Assembly (NCBI RefSeq): GCF_001315015.1
Contig: NZ_CP012917.1
Span: forward strand, 127,001-191,000
Source of the DNA: Azospirillum brasilense
GTDB lineage: Bacteria > Pseudomonadota > Alphaproteobacteria > Azospirillales > Azospirillaceae
Length of the DNA stretch: 64,000 nt
Direction: 5' to 3'
Positions 42,092-50,325 of this stretch are shown in pieces. Position 1 is the first letter of the stretch. Every line of letters starts with the position of its first letter. The notes beneath the pieces were generated by a model. The model saw only the letters and a list, made by a program, of their open reading frames with translations, was not told the DNA's origin and did no database searches. The position numbers and the translations under genes are program-made.

Positions 42092-42622
42092 TTACTTCTG
42101 GATGCCGGTGACCTGCTGCTGGGCCTTGTTGCCGATGCCGGCGGCGAGGTTGGAGACGGTGCCGAGGTTCTGGTTGAACAGGGCGCCCGGCGCGCCGAAC
42201 TGCATGGCCTTGACCTGCTGCTGGGCGGTGTTGCCGATGCCGACCGCGCTGTTGCTGACGGTGCCGGCGTTGCTGTTGAAGCCGCCCAGAGCGAAGGGCG
42301 TCTTCACACCGCCGCCGCCCGCCTGCATGCCGAAGACCTGCTGCTTGGCGGTGTTGCCGACGCCGGCGGCGAGGTTGGAGACGTTGCCCAGGTTGGAGGC
42401 GGTGCCGAAGGGCCCGGCCAGCCCGCCGCCTGCCTGGACGCCCATCACCTGCTGCTGCGCCTTGTTCTGGATGCCCGCGGCGGTGTTGGAGATGACCCCC
42501 AGGTTGCTGGCGTTGCCGAGCGGGATGCCGCCGGTCATCAGGTCGCCGGCGAAGGCCGGGCCAAAGGAGGCGGCGGAGCAGAGCAGGACGGCGGCGGTGG
42601 CGATCAGGGTGGTGCGGCGCAT
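42092..42622 (-). CDS. Secreted four-repeat protein, possibly amyloid-like
   Basis: 176 residues. The signal peptide (LIATAAVLLCSAASFGPAFA) is followed by four repeats of 30-42 residues. Each ends with a copy of the pattern G-x-(V/I)-S-N-x-A-x-G-(I/V)-x-N-x-A-x-Q-Q-V (for example GNVSNLAAGVGNTAKQQV), separated by Gly/Phe-rich linkers. The Asn/Gln ladder, lack of Cys and regular spacing recall curlin-type amyloid subunits, which show S-x5-Q-x4-N-x5-Q repeats. No csg secretion gene is adjacent. A strong ribosome site (GGAAGGAAA) precedes the ATG. Confidence 0.75.
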   Translation of the reverse strand: MRRTTLIATAAVLLCSAASFGPAFAGDLMTGGIPLGNASNLGVISNTAAGIQNKAQQQVMGVQAGGGLAGPFGTASNLGNVSNLAAGVGNTAKQQVFGMQAGGGGVKTPFALGGFNSNAGTVSNSAVGIGNTAQQQVKAMQFGAPGALFNQNLGTVSNLAAGIGNKAQQQVTGIQK

Positions 42623-42870
42623 GGTGTGTTTCCTTCCGGTGTCTGGGGGAGTTGGCTGCCGGTTCCGTCTGCGTCGGGGCCCGGCCTGTCCGATGACCAG
42701 ACACTACGCCCCGCCGCCCTCCCCCGCTGTGGCCTGCGCCACACTGTGAGACAGCTTTTCCGAAAGGCTCTTTCTTCGGCCCAAACCGTTGAGGCACGGG
42801 GGATTTCCTGTACGATCCCCCGACGCCTTTTCCGGCACCCGCCCCTGTTCCGTGCGGGGCCACCACAACG

Positions 42871-43539
42871 ATGCGAGACGGCGCAATGCTTCAGACACCC
42901 GACCGGCTGGACCCGGAGGTCGTGATTTTCGATTTCGACGGCGTCATCATCGACTCCGTGCCCACCAAGAACGGCGGCTTCGCCATCCTCTACGGCATCG
43001 ACGATGCGGAGACGGAGGAGCGGATGCGCCAGACGATCTGGCGCAACGGCGGCCTCAGCCGCTTCAAGATGCTGGCGATCCTGGAGCGGGAGATGTTCGG
43101 GCGCGACCCCGGCCCGGCGGAGATCGACGATCTGGCCCGTCGCTACGCCGAAATCGTCGATCCGCGCGTTCCCGACTGCGCGCTGATCGCCGGTGCGGAG
43201 ACGGTGCTGGACCGGTTGGACGGCACGCCCTGCCACCTCGTTTCCGGCACGCCGCACGAGGTGCTGATGGGAACCGTGCGCGCCAAGGGGCTGGAGCGGC
43301 ATTTCCGCAGCATCACCGGCTCCCCCAACGTGAAGGCGGAGGTCTTCGCGCGCATCGTCGCGGCGGGCGGGCACGACCCGGCGCGGTCGCTCGCCATCGG
43401 CGACTCCCTGACCGAGCTGGAGGCGGCCCGCAAGGCCGGCATGGCCTTCGTCGGCGTGGTGTCGGAAGGGCTGCCGAACCCTTTCCCGCCCGACGTGACG
43501 GTGGTCGGCGACCTGCACGGGCTCGCCCAACGACTCTGA
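42871..43539 (+). CDS. HAD-family phosphatase
   Basis: 222 residues with HAD motifs: DFDGVIIDS (motif I, nucleophile Asp), SGTPHEVL (motif II Ser), a Lys (about residue 150, SPNVKAEV) and GDSLTELEAA (motif IV). A helical cap lies between motifs I and II. It resembles phosphoglycolate phosphatase or beta-phosphoglucomutase-like enzymes; the substrate is unknown. An ATG five codons downstream (42886) is an equally possible start. It is single, with no clear operon partner. Confidence 0.85.
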   Translation: MRDGAMLQTPDRLDPEVVIFDFDGVIIDSVPTKNGGFAILYGIDDAETEERMRQTIWRNGGLSRFKMLAILEREMFGRDPGPAEIDDLARRYAEIVDPRVPDCALIAGAETVLDRLDGTPCHLVSGTPHEVLMGTVRAKGLERHFRSITGSPNVKAEVFARIVAAGGHDPARSLAIGDSLTELEAARKAGMAFVGVVSEGLPNPFPPDVTVVGDLHGLAQRL

Positions 43540-43636
43540 GCGTGGGATTTGCGGGAAACGGTCGCATTGGGGTATTGTTTATGGGGCCAACAATCCATAA
43601 ATGATTATGGCATCCTATGACGAAAGGGAGGTCAGT

Positions 43637-43834
43637 ATGCCCGTGCCGAAAGAGGCTGCCGAAGCCGCCCGTGACCGTTATCTGGCGATCCTCAGCGGGT
43701 ACCCCGGTATGACCCGCGCCGAAGTCACGAAGCTGTCCGACGACTACGCCATCGCGGTCAATTTCGCGTCGGGCATCCCCGACGATCTTCCCAAGGATCT
43801 GGACGGCGTGCCGGTGATCGCACGCACCCAGTGA
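43637..43834 (+). CDS. Small hypothetical protein (65 aa)
   Basis: 65 residues from ATG 43637, which follows an excellent ribosome site (AAAGGGAGG); an upstream in-frame ATG at 43601 has none. The sequence VPKEAAEAARDRYLAILSGY then MTRAEVTKLSDDYAIAVNF looks like a compact, acidic helical protein. No known family was recognised. A strong terminator follows its stop by about 40 bases, so it is likely its own transcript. Confidence 0.65.
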   Translation: MPVPKEAAEAARDRYLAILSGYPGMTRAEVTKLSDDYAIAVNFASGIPDDLPKDLDGVPVIARTQ

Positions 43835-43876
43835 CGCTCAGCCGCAGCAATGCTCGGCCGTTGACGCGCAAACGCG

Positions 43877-43907
43877 ACGCCCGGTCCAGACCATGGACCG
43901 GGCGTTT
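43877..43907 (+). terminator. Intrinsic terminator
   Basis: ACGCCCGGTCC (43877-43887) and GGACCGGGCGT (43895-43905) form a perfect 11-bp stem with a 7-base loop followed by TT on the plus strand. It also lies downstream of the convergent FemAB-like gene and may serve both. Confidence 0.8.
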
Positions 43908-43921
43908 CGTATTTTCGGGGC

Positions 43922-45109
43922 TTACGCCGGGTTGGACGGGGTGGTCGCGTCGGCGCGCTCGGCCGGTCCCTTGTTCATCGCCATCGCCATCATCTGGCTC
44001 GCCTGCGCGGTGCAGGTCGCGGCCAGCGTGCGCACCGTCTGGCCGCCTTCGACGAGAAGCCGGCTGAGCATCGGGCCGGGCGCTTCGAAGGTACCGATGA
44101 AGACCCGCTCCTCCTCCCCCTTGCCGGCGAATCCGCGCTTGAACAGGTGGACGCCGGGGTTGGCCTGGGCGTTGACGCCGTGCAGGTCGTAGCGCTTCCC
44201 GCCGTTGGCCTTCACCCACTGCATCGCCTTCCAATGGACGAGGAAGGCTGCATTCAGCGGCAGTCCGGCCTCCGCGGTGGCCGAGTTCTGCATCAGCGCG
44301 GTGTCGCCGAGCAGCGACACCACCACGCCGGCCACCGGCTCGCCGTTGTGGGAGGCCATCACGGCGTGCATCTTCATGCCGTCGGGCAGGGCGCGGTGGA
44401 CCTTGGTCAGGGTGCGGCTGTCGAAGGCACGGAAGCCCTTGCGGCGCTGCGTCTGGATGAACAGGTCGTCGATCGCGTCGAGGATCTCCGGCGAGGAACC
44501 CTCGACGATCTCCAGCCCTGCCCCCTCGGCTTTGGCAAGGCCGCGCCGCCAGTGGCGGGACAGGTCCTTGTGGATCGTCGCCTCGTCGCGGGTCAGGTCC
44601 ATGATGAAGGTGCGGTAGGGGGCCTTGGCGTCGCTGTGCCGCATCTCCAGCGCCTCCATGGCGGACAGCGCGCGGGCGCCCTCCCCCGCCCCGTCCTCGA
44701 CGCGCGGCAGGACGCGCAGGAACAGACCGCGCCGGACGCTGTATTCGGCCTTCATCGCTTCCATGATGGCCAGGAACGCTTCCGGATCGGCTGGGCGGCC
44801 CTTGGGGCGCCACAGCGGTCCCCACATGACCAGCGCGATGCCGCCGATGCCCGGCACCCGGCGGACCAGCAATTGCGCCGCGGCGATCGGCTGGCCGTCC
44901 CGGCGCAGCACGATGTGGCTGAGGTCGCGGCCGGGATGGGCGATGCGCCCAAAATCCCAGGTCTGGAAGATGTTGGCGTCGTCGAATCCGTTCATGACGG
45001 TGTACCAGCCGCCGCGGTCCATACGGTCGATTTCGACAGCCGGTGAAGCGTCCAGGCAATCGCCCCCAAATGCGTCGGTGTGAATCTGGCGTTTCCCCAG
45101 CGAAGTCAC
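43922..45109 (-). CDS. FemAB-like GNAT-fold acyltransferase
   Basis: 395 residues from the GTG at 45109, preceded by AGAGG; the TTG at 45244 would add 45 residues of low similarity. The protein has the twin GNAT domains of the FemAB/lipid II aminoacyltransferase and BioF2-like family (MNGFDDANIFQTWDFGRIAH; LVRRVPGIGGIALVMWGPLW; ELLFIQTQRRKGF-type segment; KRYDLHGVNAQANPGVHLFK). In Gram-negative bacteria such proteins act in exopolysaccharide or cell-wall acylation rather than in peptidoglycan bridge formation. The region 45110-45466 upstream contains no supported gene. Confidence 0.75.
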   Translation of the reverse strand: MTSLGKRQIHTDAFGGDCLDASPAVEIDRMDRGGWYTVMNGFDDANIFQTWDFGRIAHPGRDLSHIVLRRDGQPIAAAQLLVRRVPGIGGIALVMWGPLWRPKGRPADPEAFLAIMEAMKAEYSVRRGLFLRVLPRVEDGAGEGARALSAMEALEMRHSDAKAPYRTFIMDLTRDEATIHKDLSRHWRRGLAKAEGAGLEIVEGSSPEILDAIDDLFIQTQRRKGFRAFDSRTLTKVHRALPDGMKMHAVMASHNGEPVAGVVVSLLGDTALMQNSATAEAGLPLNAAFLVHWKAMQWVKANGGKRYDLHGVNAQANPGVHLFKRGFAGKGEEERVFIGTFEAPGPMLSRLLVEGGQTVRTLAATCTAQASQMMAMAMNKGPAERADATTPSNPA

Positions 45110-45466
45110 GTCGAGCCTCTCGCGTGGTTGGTCGAATGGGCGCAATCGGGGCGAACGTGGAACCTCGCCCGTCCCGCTTCCCTGGCCGGAGGCCAGAGCC
45201 GTCGCATCGTCGAAGGTCGGAACTCCGCGGAAAGTTTTAGACAATTCACGCGCGGCCTACGGTCTTTGCGATCGTCCACAAACAATAGGAGACGCACGGG
45301 AAAATCACACAAACCCTGATGGGTTCGCGCAAAATCCCACTGGATTATTCTCTGTGGCTAAGCGCTTTTTCTGGGGATTGTATGGGCTACGCCCGTATCG
45401 ACGGTTATGTTGCGGCGCAATACGCCCAATTCGACGCCGATTGAGCGGAAATCCGTGCTTCGGCGT
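45110..45466. other. Gap without a supported gene
   Basis: About 350 bases between the FemAB-like gene and a small minus-strand gene. It includes an AT-richer patch (45280-45370). I see no domain, palindrome or RNA signature. The upstream start of the FemAB-like frame (TTG at 45244) lies here and is judged unlikely. Confidence 0.4.
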
Positions 45467-45691
45467 TCAGAACATCGTCAGTTGGATGATGCCATCGGCG
45501 CGGGCGTGGCGTTCCGCCGCGTTGGCGGCGGCGTCCTGGGCGCCTTCCTGCGATTGGGCGATCCCGACGGCGATGCGCTCCCCGGCCACCGAGACGGTCC
45601 AGGTCCAGCGTCCATCGGTCCGCCACGACACTGCCAACTCGCAGCCATGCGCCTGACACACCAGTTGCCGCACCGACCAATTCGCCGCCAT
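45467..45691 (-). CDS. Small hypothetical protein (74 aa)
   Basis: 74 residues with Trp- and Cys-containing beta-rich start (LAVSWRTDGRWTWTVSVAGE) and an Ala-rich helix (GAQDAAANAAERHARADG). The pattern suggests a small alpha-plus-beta domain. The ribosome site is weak. No family was recognised, and it could be an unrelated shadow. Listed because of its codon structure and its place in the otherwise empty region before parA. Confidence 0.45.
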   Translation of the reverse strand: MAANWSVRQLVCQAHGCELAVSWRTDGRWTWTVSVAGERIAVGIAQSQEGAQDAAANAAERHARADGIIQLTMF

Positions 45692-45870
45692 TCGCGCAAC
45701 CCCACAGCCCCGGCGCCTCCTCCGGCCCCGTATGCCTTAGTTATGCACCGGAGAGGCCATGTTCCGCCAGTGCCGGCTGCTCCGGATCTCCGGTAGACAC
45801 CCATTGCGGGGGTTGGGACGACTTGATAGCTTCCGAGACGACTCCGGCAAAATGGGGCGACGAGGGGGCA

Positions 45871-46893
45871 ATGACCGGCGACGATTTGAAGCTGCTGCGC
45901 GAGAGGCGCGGCCTCACCCAGACGCAGATGGCCGCGTTCGTGAACGAACTGACCGGCCGCCGCTACGACAAGCAGCGGCTCAGCAAGTGGGAGACGGGGC
46001 GCGAGCCCCTGCCCCGCGACGTGCTGGGCCGTCTGCTGCTGCTGTCCCTGGAGCAGCCGGCGACCGCGACGCCGCGCGCCGGCACGACCATTGCCGTCGG
46101 CCTGCAAAAGGGCGGCACGGCCAAGACGGCGACTTCGATCAACGTCGCCTTCATGCTGGCCCGGTCCGGGAATCGCGTGCTGCTGGTGGACGCCGATCCG
46201 CAGGGCAACGCCACGGTCCATGTCGGCGTGCCGCAGACCGACGTGGTGGCGCTGACCGAGCAGGGCAGGGTGCTCTACCACGCATTGATGGGCAAGGCGA
46301 AGCTGGCCGAGGTCATACGCCCGACCAGCGTGGAAGGGTTGGATGTCGTGCCGTCGAGCATTGCGCTCGCCAGCGCCGACACGGAACTTCCCGGCAACCT
46401 GACCAACGCCCAGACCGCCATGGCGGAGATGCTGGACGCGGTGCGGGGCGAGTACGACTTCATTCTGATCGACTGCGCGCCGAACCTGGGGGCGGTCACC
46501 ATCAACGCGCTGACCGCGGCGGACTATGTGCTGATCCCCTGCCAGGCGGAGCCGCACGCCATTCTGGGCGTGAACGCCTTCCTGGACACGGTGACGAAGA
46601 TCCAGCGGCGGCTGAACCCGAACCTGCGGATTCTGGGCGTGCTGCCGACCATGCTCAATCCCCGCCAGACGCAGGATCGCTCTTCGCTGGAGGACATCGG
46701 CCGGCTGTGGGGCGAGGATTACCGGGTCTTCCCGCCGGTGCCGCGCGCGACGATCTACGCGCAGGCCGCCGGTGCCAACGTCATCACGCTCGACGCCGAC
46801 ATCGGTGCGCCGGGCGTGGAAAGCTACGCCGCCATCGCCGGTGCCCTTCTGAAGGCCACCGGACGCGTGCAGGAGTCGTCCGATGCCGCCTAA
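45871..46893 (+). CDS. parA: ParA partition ATPase with N-terminal HTH
   Basis: 340 residues from ATG 45871 (GAGGGGG upstream). The N-terminal 55 residues form a Cro/XRE-type helix-turn-helix (LKLLRERRGLTQTQMAAFVN; DKQRLSKWETGREPLP). The ParA ATPase follows, with the deviant Walker A GLQKGGTAKTATSINVAF, Walker A' LLVDADPQGNAT and Walker B FILIDCAPNLGAV. The HTH gives a direct way to autorepress the operon, as in type Ia partition systems. It overlaps parB by 11 bases and drives segregation of the replicon whose initiator lies at 38.7 kb. Confidence 0.92.
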   Translation: MTGDDLKLLRERRGLTQTQMAAFVNELTGRRYDKQRLSKWETGREPLPRDVLGRLLLLSLEQPATATPRAGTTIAVGLQKGGTAKTATSINVAFMLARSGNRVLLVDADPQGNATVHVGVPQTDVVALTEQGRVLYHALMGKAKLAEVIRPTSVEGLDVVPSSIALASADTELPGNLTNAQTAMAEMLDAVRGEYDFILIDCAPNLGAVTINALTAADYVLIPCQAEPHAILGVNAFLDTVTKIQRRLNPNLRILGVLPTMLNPRQTQDRSSLEDIGRLWGEDYRVFPPVPRATIYAQAAGANVITLDADIGAPGVESYAAIAGALLKATGRVQESSDAA

Positions 46894-47740
46894 GAAGCTG
46901 ACCCGCCAGACCGCCGCCACGGTGCTGCAAGCGAAGAACACCGCCCCCGCCCTGGAGACCGACCGGCTGTTCGGGCTGACCGGCGCTCTGCCCCGGCTGA
47001 TCGAGGCCGACGTCGCTGCCATCCGCACCGACCCCAATCAGCCGCGCACCGTCTTCGACGAGACGGCGCTCGCCTCGCTGGCCGCCTCCATCGAGCGGCA
47101 CGGGCTCCAGCAGCCGGTGCTGGTGCAGGAGACGGCGGAGAAGGGCGTCTACCGCCTCGTGGCCGGCGAGCGCCGCCTGCGCGCCCACCAGATGCTCGGC
47201 CGTCCGACCATCGCCGCCATCATCACCAAGGGCAAGGCGGAGGAGATCGCGCTGATCGAGAACGTCCAGCGCGTGGATCTGGACGCCATCGATCTGGCCC
47301 GCGGCCTGACCCAACTCATCGACAGCCACGGCTACGCTCAGGCGGAGGTTGCCGCGGTGCTCGGCTGTTCGGAGGCCGAGGTGTCGAAGCGACTGAAGGT
47401 GCTGGACCTGCCCACCGACATCCTCCGCGAGTACCGGGAGAACCCTGACGCGGTGTCCCGCTCGGCCCTGGTCGAGCTGGCCTTCGTCGGCGATGAAGGG
47501 GAGGTGCGGCGGCTGTGGCAGTCGGCGCGCACCGGCGGGCTGACGGTGCAGTCGGTGCGCGCGGCGCGGGCGTCCAAGGCACCGGGGACGGCGGAACCGA
47601 TGCGCGTGCTGGGCCGCTCGATCAACCGCATCGAGAAGGAGCTGAAGGCCATCGACGCGGTCAGCAACGCGATGCAGAAGGAGCATCGGGAATTGCTGCG
47701 GGATCTGCGGATGCGCATCGACGATCTGCTGGGGGAGTGA
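46883..47740 (+). CDS. parB: ParB centromere-binding protein
   Basis: 285 residues. The ParB/Srx N-terminal domain (IRTDPNQPRTVFDETALASL; GLQQPVLVQ; LVAGERRLRAHQMLG with the CTP-binding GERR motif; IALIENVQRVDLDAID) is followed by the HTH (YAQAEVAAVLGCSEAEVSKR) and a C-terminal helical dimerisation domain. It loads on parS and interacts with ParA. A perfect palindrome directly after the stop is the best parS candidate. Confidence 0.93.
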   Translation: MPPKKLTRQTAATVLQAKNTAPALETDRLFGLTGALPRLIEADVAAIRTDPNQPRTVFDETALASLAASIERHGLQQPVLVQETAEKGVYRLVAGERRLRAHQMLGRPTIAAIITKGKAEEIALIENVQRVDLDAIDLARGLTQLIDSHGYAQAEVAAVLGCSEAEVSKRLKVLDLPTDILREYRENPDAVSRSALVELAFVGDEGEVRRLWQSARTGGLTVQSVRAARASKAPGTAEPMRVLGRSINRIEKELKAIDAVSNAMQKEHRELLRDLRMRIDDLLGE

Positions 47741-47741
47741 C

Positions 47742-47823
47742 CGCTTTCGATTTCGAAAGCGTCTTTAGGTTGCAAGAAAATGGCTTTCTATACAACTTAT
47801 AAGAGCTTTCGAAGTCGAAATGC
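47742..47823. promoter_or_regulatory. parS: Candidate parS centromere
   Basis: CGCTTTCGA, TT, TCGAAAGCG (47742-47761) is a perfect inverted repeat with 9-bp arms one base after the parB stop. A degenerate second copy, GCTTTCGA-AG-TCGAAATGC, lies at 47805-47823. The 63-bp spacing (six turns), the AT-rich intervening DNA and the location match plasmid partition sites. Confidence 0.75.
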
Positions 47824-47850
47824 GCAACGCCATTGGGGGCCATTTTCGCA

Positions 47851-47998
47851 GAGTTTTGCCCCCTCCCCAACCCTCCCTTGCTCCCGGCGGACCAAAGGTC
47901 CGCCTGCCACGTCAGCGCAAACCTTTGGTTTGCGCGAGAGCTTCGCGGGAGAGGGGGCCTTCCGCGAAGCGGGGGAGGGTTAGGGAGGGGCAAAACTC
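47851..47998. repeat. Composite palindromic intergenic element
   Basis: About 148 bp bounded by nearly perfect terminal inverted repeats: GAGTTTTGCCCCCTCCCC... at 47851-47881 and its complement at 47969-47998. Inside lie three perfect hairpins: GGCGGACC/GGTCCGCC (47886-47904, loop AAA), GCGCAAACC/GGTTTGCGC (47915-47935, loop TTT) and GCTTCGCGG/CCGCGAAGC (47940-47970). The whole folds into a multi-hairpin structure of the kind of non-autonomous palindromic or MITE-like elements. No transposase is present. Confidence 0.75.
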
Positions 47999-48014
47999 TT
48001 ACTCCCTGCACAAC

Positions 48015-48054
48015 GAAGAAGGGGGAGCCGGTGCAGGCCGGCTCCCCCTTCTTC
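48015..48054 (-). terminator. Terminator of the xsc operon
   Basis: A perfect 17-bp stem: GAAGAAGGGGGAGCCGG (48015-48031) pairs with its exact complement (48038-48054) around a 6-base loop. On the minus strand it lies 40 bases beyond the xsc stop and ends in a CTTCTTC run. Confidence 0.8.
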
Positions 48055-48093
48055 CATTCTGGAAGCACCGCGTCGGCGGCGCAGCGCCTCGGC

Positions 48094-49869
48094 TTACACG
48101 GCCTGCTGCGGGCGCATGTCCGCCGGGTCGATGCCGGCGATCGCCACCGGCTTCTTCATGGCGTCGCGGCGGAACGGCTCGCCCAGCTCCTGGTTCAGGA
48201 TCACCTCGACGAAGGTGGTGATGCCGCGGCCCTGGTCCTCGATGGCCTGGCGCAGGGCGGCGGTCACCTCGTCCTGGGTGCGCGCGGTGACGCCCTTCAG
48301 GCCGCAACCCTCAGCCACCTTGGCGTAGCTGAGCTTGGGGTTCAGCTCCGTGCCGACGAAGTTGTTGTCGTACCACAGCGTCGTGTTGCGCTTCTCCGCC
48401 CCCCATTGGAAGTTCCGGAAGATCACCATGGTGATCGCCGGCCATCCTTCGCGCCCGATGGAGGACATCTCGTTCATCGAGATGCCGAAGGCGCCGTCAC
48501 CGGCGAAGCCGACCACCGGTGTGTTCGGGCTGCCGATCTTCGCGCCGACGATCGACGGGAAGCCGTAGCCGCAGGGGCCGAACATGCCCGGCGCCAGATA
48601 CTTCCGCCCCTCCTCGAAGGTGGGGTAGGCGTTGCCGATGGCGCAGTTGTTGCCGATGTCCGTGGAGAGGATGGCGTCGGCGGGGAGGGCGGCCTGGATG
48701 GCCCGCCACGCCTGACGCGGCGACATGCGGTCGGACTCGCGCTCGCGGGCCTCGGCGTTCCAGCTCGTTCCGGGATCGTCCTCCTCGTGGTCGAGCGAGG
48801 ACAGGAGCTGAAGCCACGCCGACTTGGTCTGGTGGATCAAGGCGCGGCGCTCCAGCCGGTCCGTGTCCCCGGCGCCGGGAGCGAGCTGCGCCAGGATCTG
48901 CTGGGCCACCTGCTTGGCGTCGCCGCAGATGCCGACCGACACCTTCTTGGTCAGGCCGATGCGGTCGGGGTTGATGTCCACCTGGATGATTTGTGCGCCC
49001 TTCGGCCAATAGTCGATGCCGTAGCCGGGCAGGGTGGAGAAGGGGTTGAGCCGGGTGCCGAGCGCCAGCACGACGTCGGCCTTGGCGATCAGCTCCATCG
49101 CCGCCTTGGACCCGTTGTAGCCGAGCGGCCCGACCGACAGCGGGTGGCTGCCGGGAAAGGCGTCGTTGTGCTGGTAGCCGCAGCAGACCGGTGCGTCCAG
49201 CCGTTCCGCAAGCGCGATGCTGTCCGGAATGGCCCCGCCGATCACCACCCCGGCGCCGTTCAGGATGACCGGGAATTTCGCCTCCGACAGCAGGCGGGCC
49301 GCCTCGGCGATGGCCTGCCGCCCGCCCGCCGGGCGCTCCAGCCGGACGATCTGCGGCAGCTCGACGTCGATCACCTGGGTCCAGAAGTCGCGCGGCACGT
49401 TGATCTGCGCCGGGGCGCAGCCGCGCCACGCCTTTTCGATGACGCGGTTCAGGACCTCGGCCATGCGGCTGGGGTCGCGCACCTCCTCCTGGTAGCAGAC
49501 CATCTCCTTGAACATGGCCATCTGCTCGACCTCCTGGAAACCGCCCTGGCCGATGGTCTTGTTGGCGGCCTGCGGCGTCACCAGCAGCATCGGCGTGTGG
49601 TTCCAGTAGGCCGTCTTGATGGAGGTGATGAAGCCGGTCACGCCGGGGCCGTTCTGGGCGATGGCCATGGCCATCTCGCCGGTGACGCGGCTGTAGCCGT
49701 CGCAGATCAGCGCGGCGTTGGTCTCGTGCGCGCAGTCCCAGAACCGGATGCCGGCCTTGGGGAACAGGTCGGAGACCGGCATCATGGCCGATCCGATGAT
49801 CCCGAAGGCGTGCCGGATGCCGTGCATCTGAAGGACCTTCACGAACGCTTCCTCGGTGGTCATTTTCAT
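48094..49869 (-). CDS. xsc: Sulfoacetaldehyde acetyltransferase (Xsc)
   Basis: 591 residues from ATG 49869 (a second ATG at 49878 is possible). TPP-dependent enzyme: the sequence KMTTEEAFVKVLQMHGI and AFGIIGSAMMPVSDLFPKAG is characteristic of Xsc; the C-terminal TPP motif is GDGAFGISMNEMSSIGREGW. Xsc converts sulfoacetaldehyde plus phosphate into acetyl phosphate and sulfite, the desulfonation step of taurine, isethionate and sulfoacetate breakdown. It ends the sulfonate gene run on the minus strand and has a strong terminator. Cytoplasmic. Confidence 0.95.
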   Translation of the reverse strand: MKMTTEEAFVKVLQMHGIRHAFGIIGSAMMPVSDLFPKAGIRFWDCAHETNAALICDGYSRVTGEMAMAIAQNGPGVTGFITSIKTAYWNHTPMLLVTPQAANKTIGQGGFQEVEQMAMFKEMVCYQEEVRDPSRMAEVLNRVIEKAWRGCAPAQINVPRDFWTQVIDVELPQIVRLERPAGGRQAIAEAARLLSEAKFPVILNGAGVVIGGAIPDSIALAERLDAPVCCGYQHNDAFPGSHPLSVGPLGYNGSKAAMELIAKADVVLALGTRLNPFSTLPGYGIDYWPKGAQIIQVDINPDRIGLTKKVSVGICGDAKQVAQQILAQLAPGAGDTDRLERRALIHQTKSAWLQLLSSLDHEEDDPGTSWNAEARERESDRMSPRQAWRAIQAALPADAILSTDIGNNCAIGNAYPTFEEGRKYLAPGMFGPCGYGFPSIVGAKIGSPNTPVVGFAGDGAFGISMNEMSSIGREGWPAITMVIFRNFQWGAEKRNTTLWYDNNFVGTELNPKLSYAKVAEGCGLKGVTARTQDEVTAALRQAIEDQGRGITTFVEVILNQELGEPFRRDAMKKPVAIAGIDPADMRPQQAV

Positions 49870-49916
49870 GGTGCGCATCCTCGTTGCATGGATTGGGGGG
49901 TAGGGCGTTGGAGCGG

Positions 49917-50285
49917 TCAGCCGGCGATCACGCGCGGCATGGCCCGCTCGCCGGGGCCGGGACAGATGGCTGGCCGGTGCACGGCGATCAGGGGGGCGTA
50001 GCCGTCGTCCCCTTCCGGCATCGGCATGGCGAACCAGCGGTAATGGCGGCCGCTCCAGACGAGCAGCCCGTGGCTCAGGCCGTGGCTGTCCACCGCGAAG
50101 CGGTCGATCAGGCGTCCGGCGAGGCCGGCGGACAGCGGCTCGTAGACGACGCCGGAGCCGGAGCGGAAGCCCACGCGGGGGCAGGAGGGGGAGCCGCAGA
50201 TGTAGAGGCTCCGGGCATCCATCGCCCTGGCGCGGGTCATCAGGAAGGCCAGGGCGGAGCCGTGATCGGTATGGCCATGCGGCAT
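49917..50285 (-). CDS. Unknown small protein inside the sulfonate locus
   Basis: 122 residues with a Cys pair in SLYICGSPSCPRVGF and a later LVWSGRHYRWFAMPM segment; a beta-rich, Trp/Tyr-containing fold is likely. No signal peptide. It lies between the sulfite dehydrogenase membrane subunit and xsc, 40 and 38 bases from its neighbours, so it is co-transcribed. I do not recognise the family. A chaperone, assembly or regulatory role for the Mo enzyme is possible by analogy with DmsD/NarJ, but there is no sequence support. Confidence 0.6.
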   Translation of the reverse strand: MPHGHTDHGSALAFLMTRARAMDARSLYICGSPSCPRVGFRSGSGVVYEPLSAGLAGRLIDRFAVDSHGLSHGLLVWSGRHYRWFAMPMPEGDDGYAPLIAVHRPAICPGPGERAMPRVIAG

Positions 50286-50325
50286 CTCTGTTCCTTTCCT
50301 GTGGTGGGTGGTTGAAGAGGCGAGA

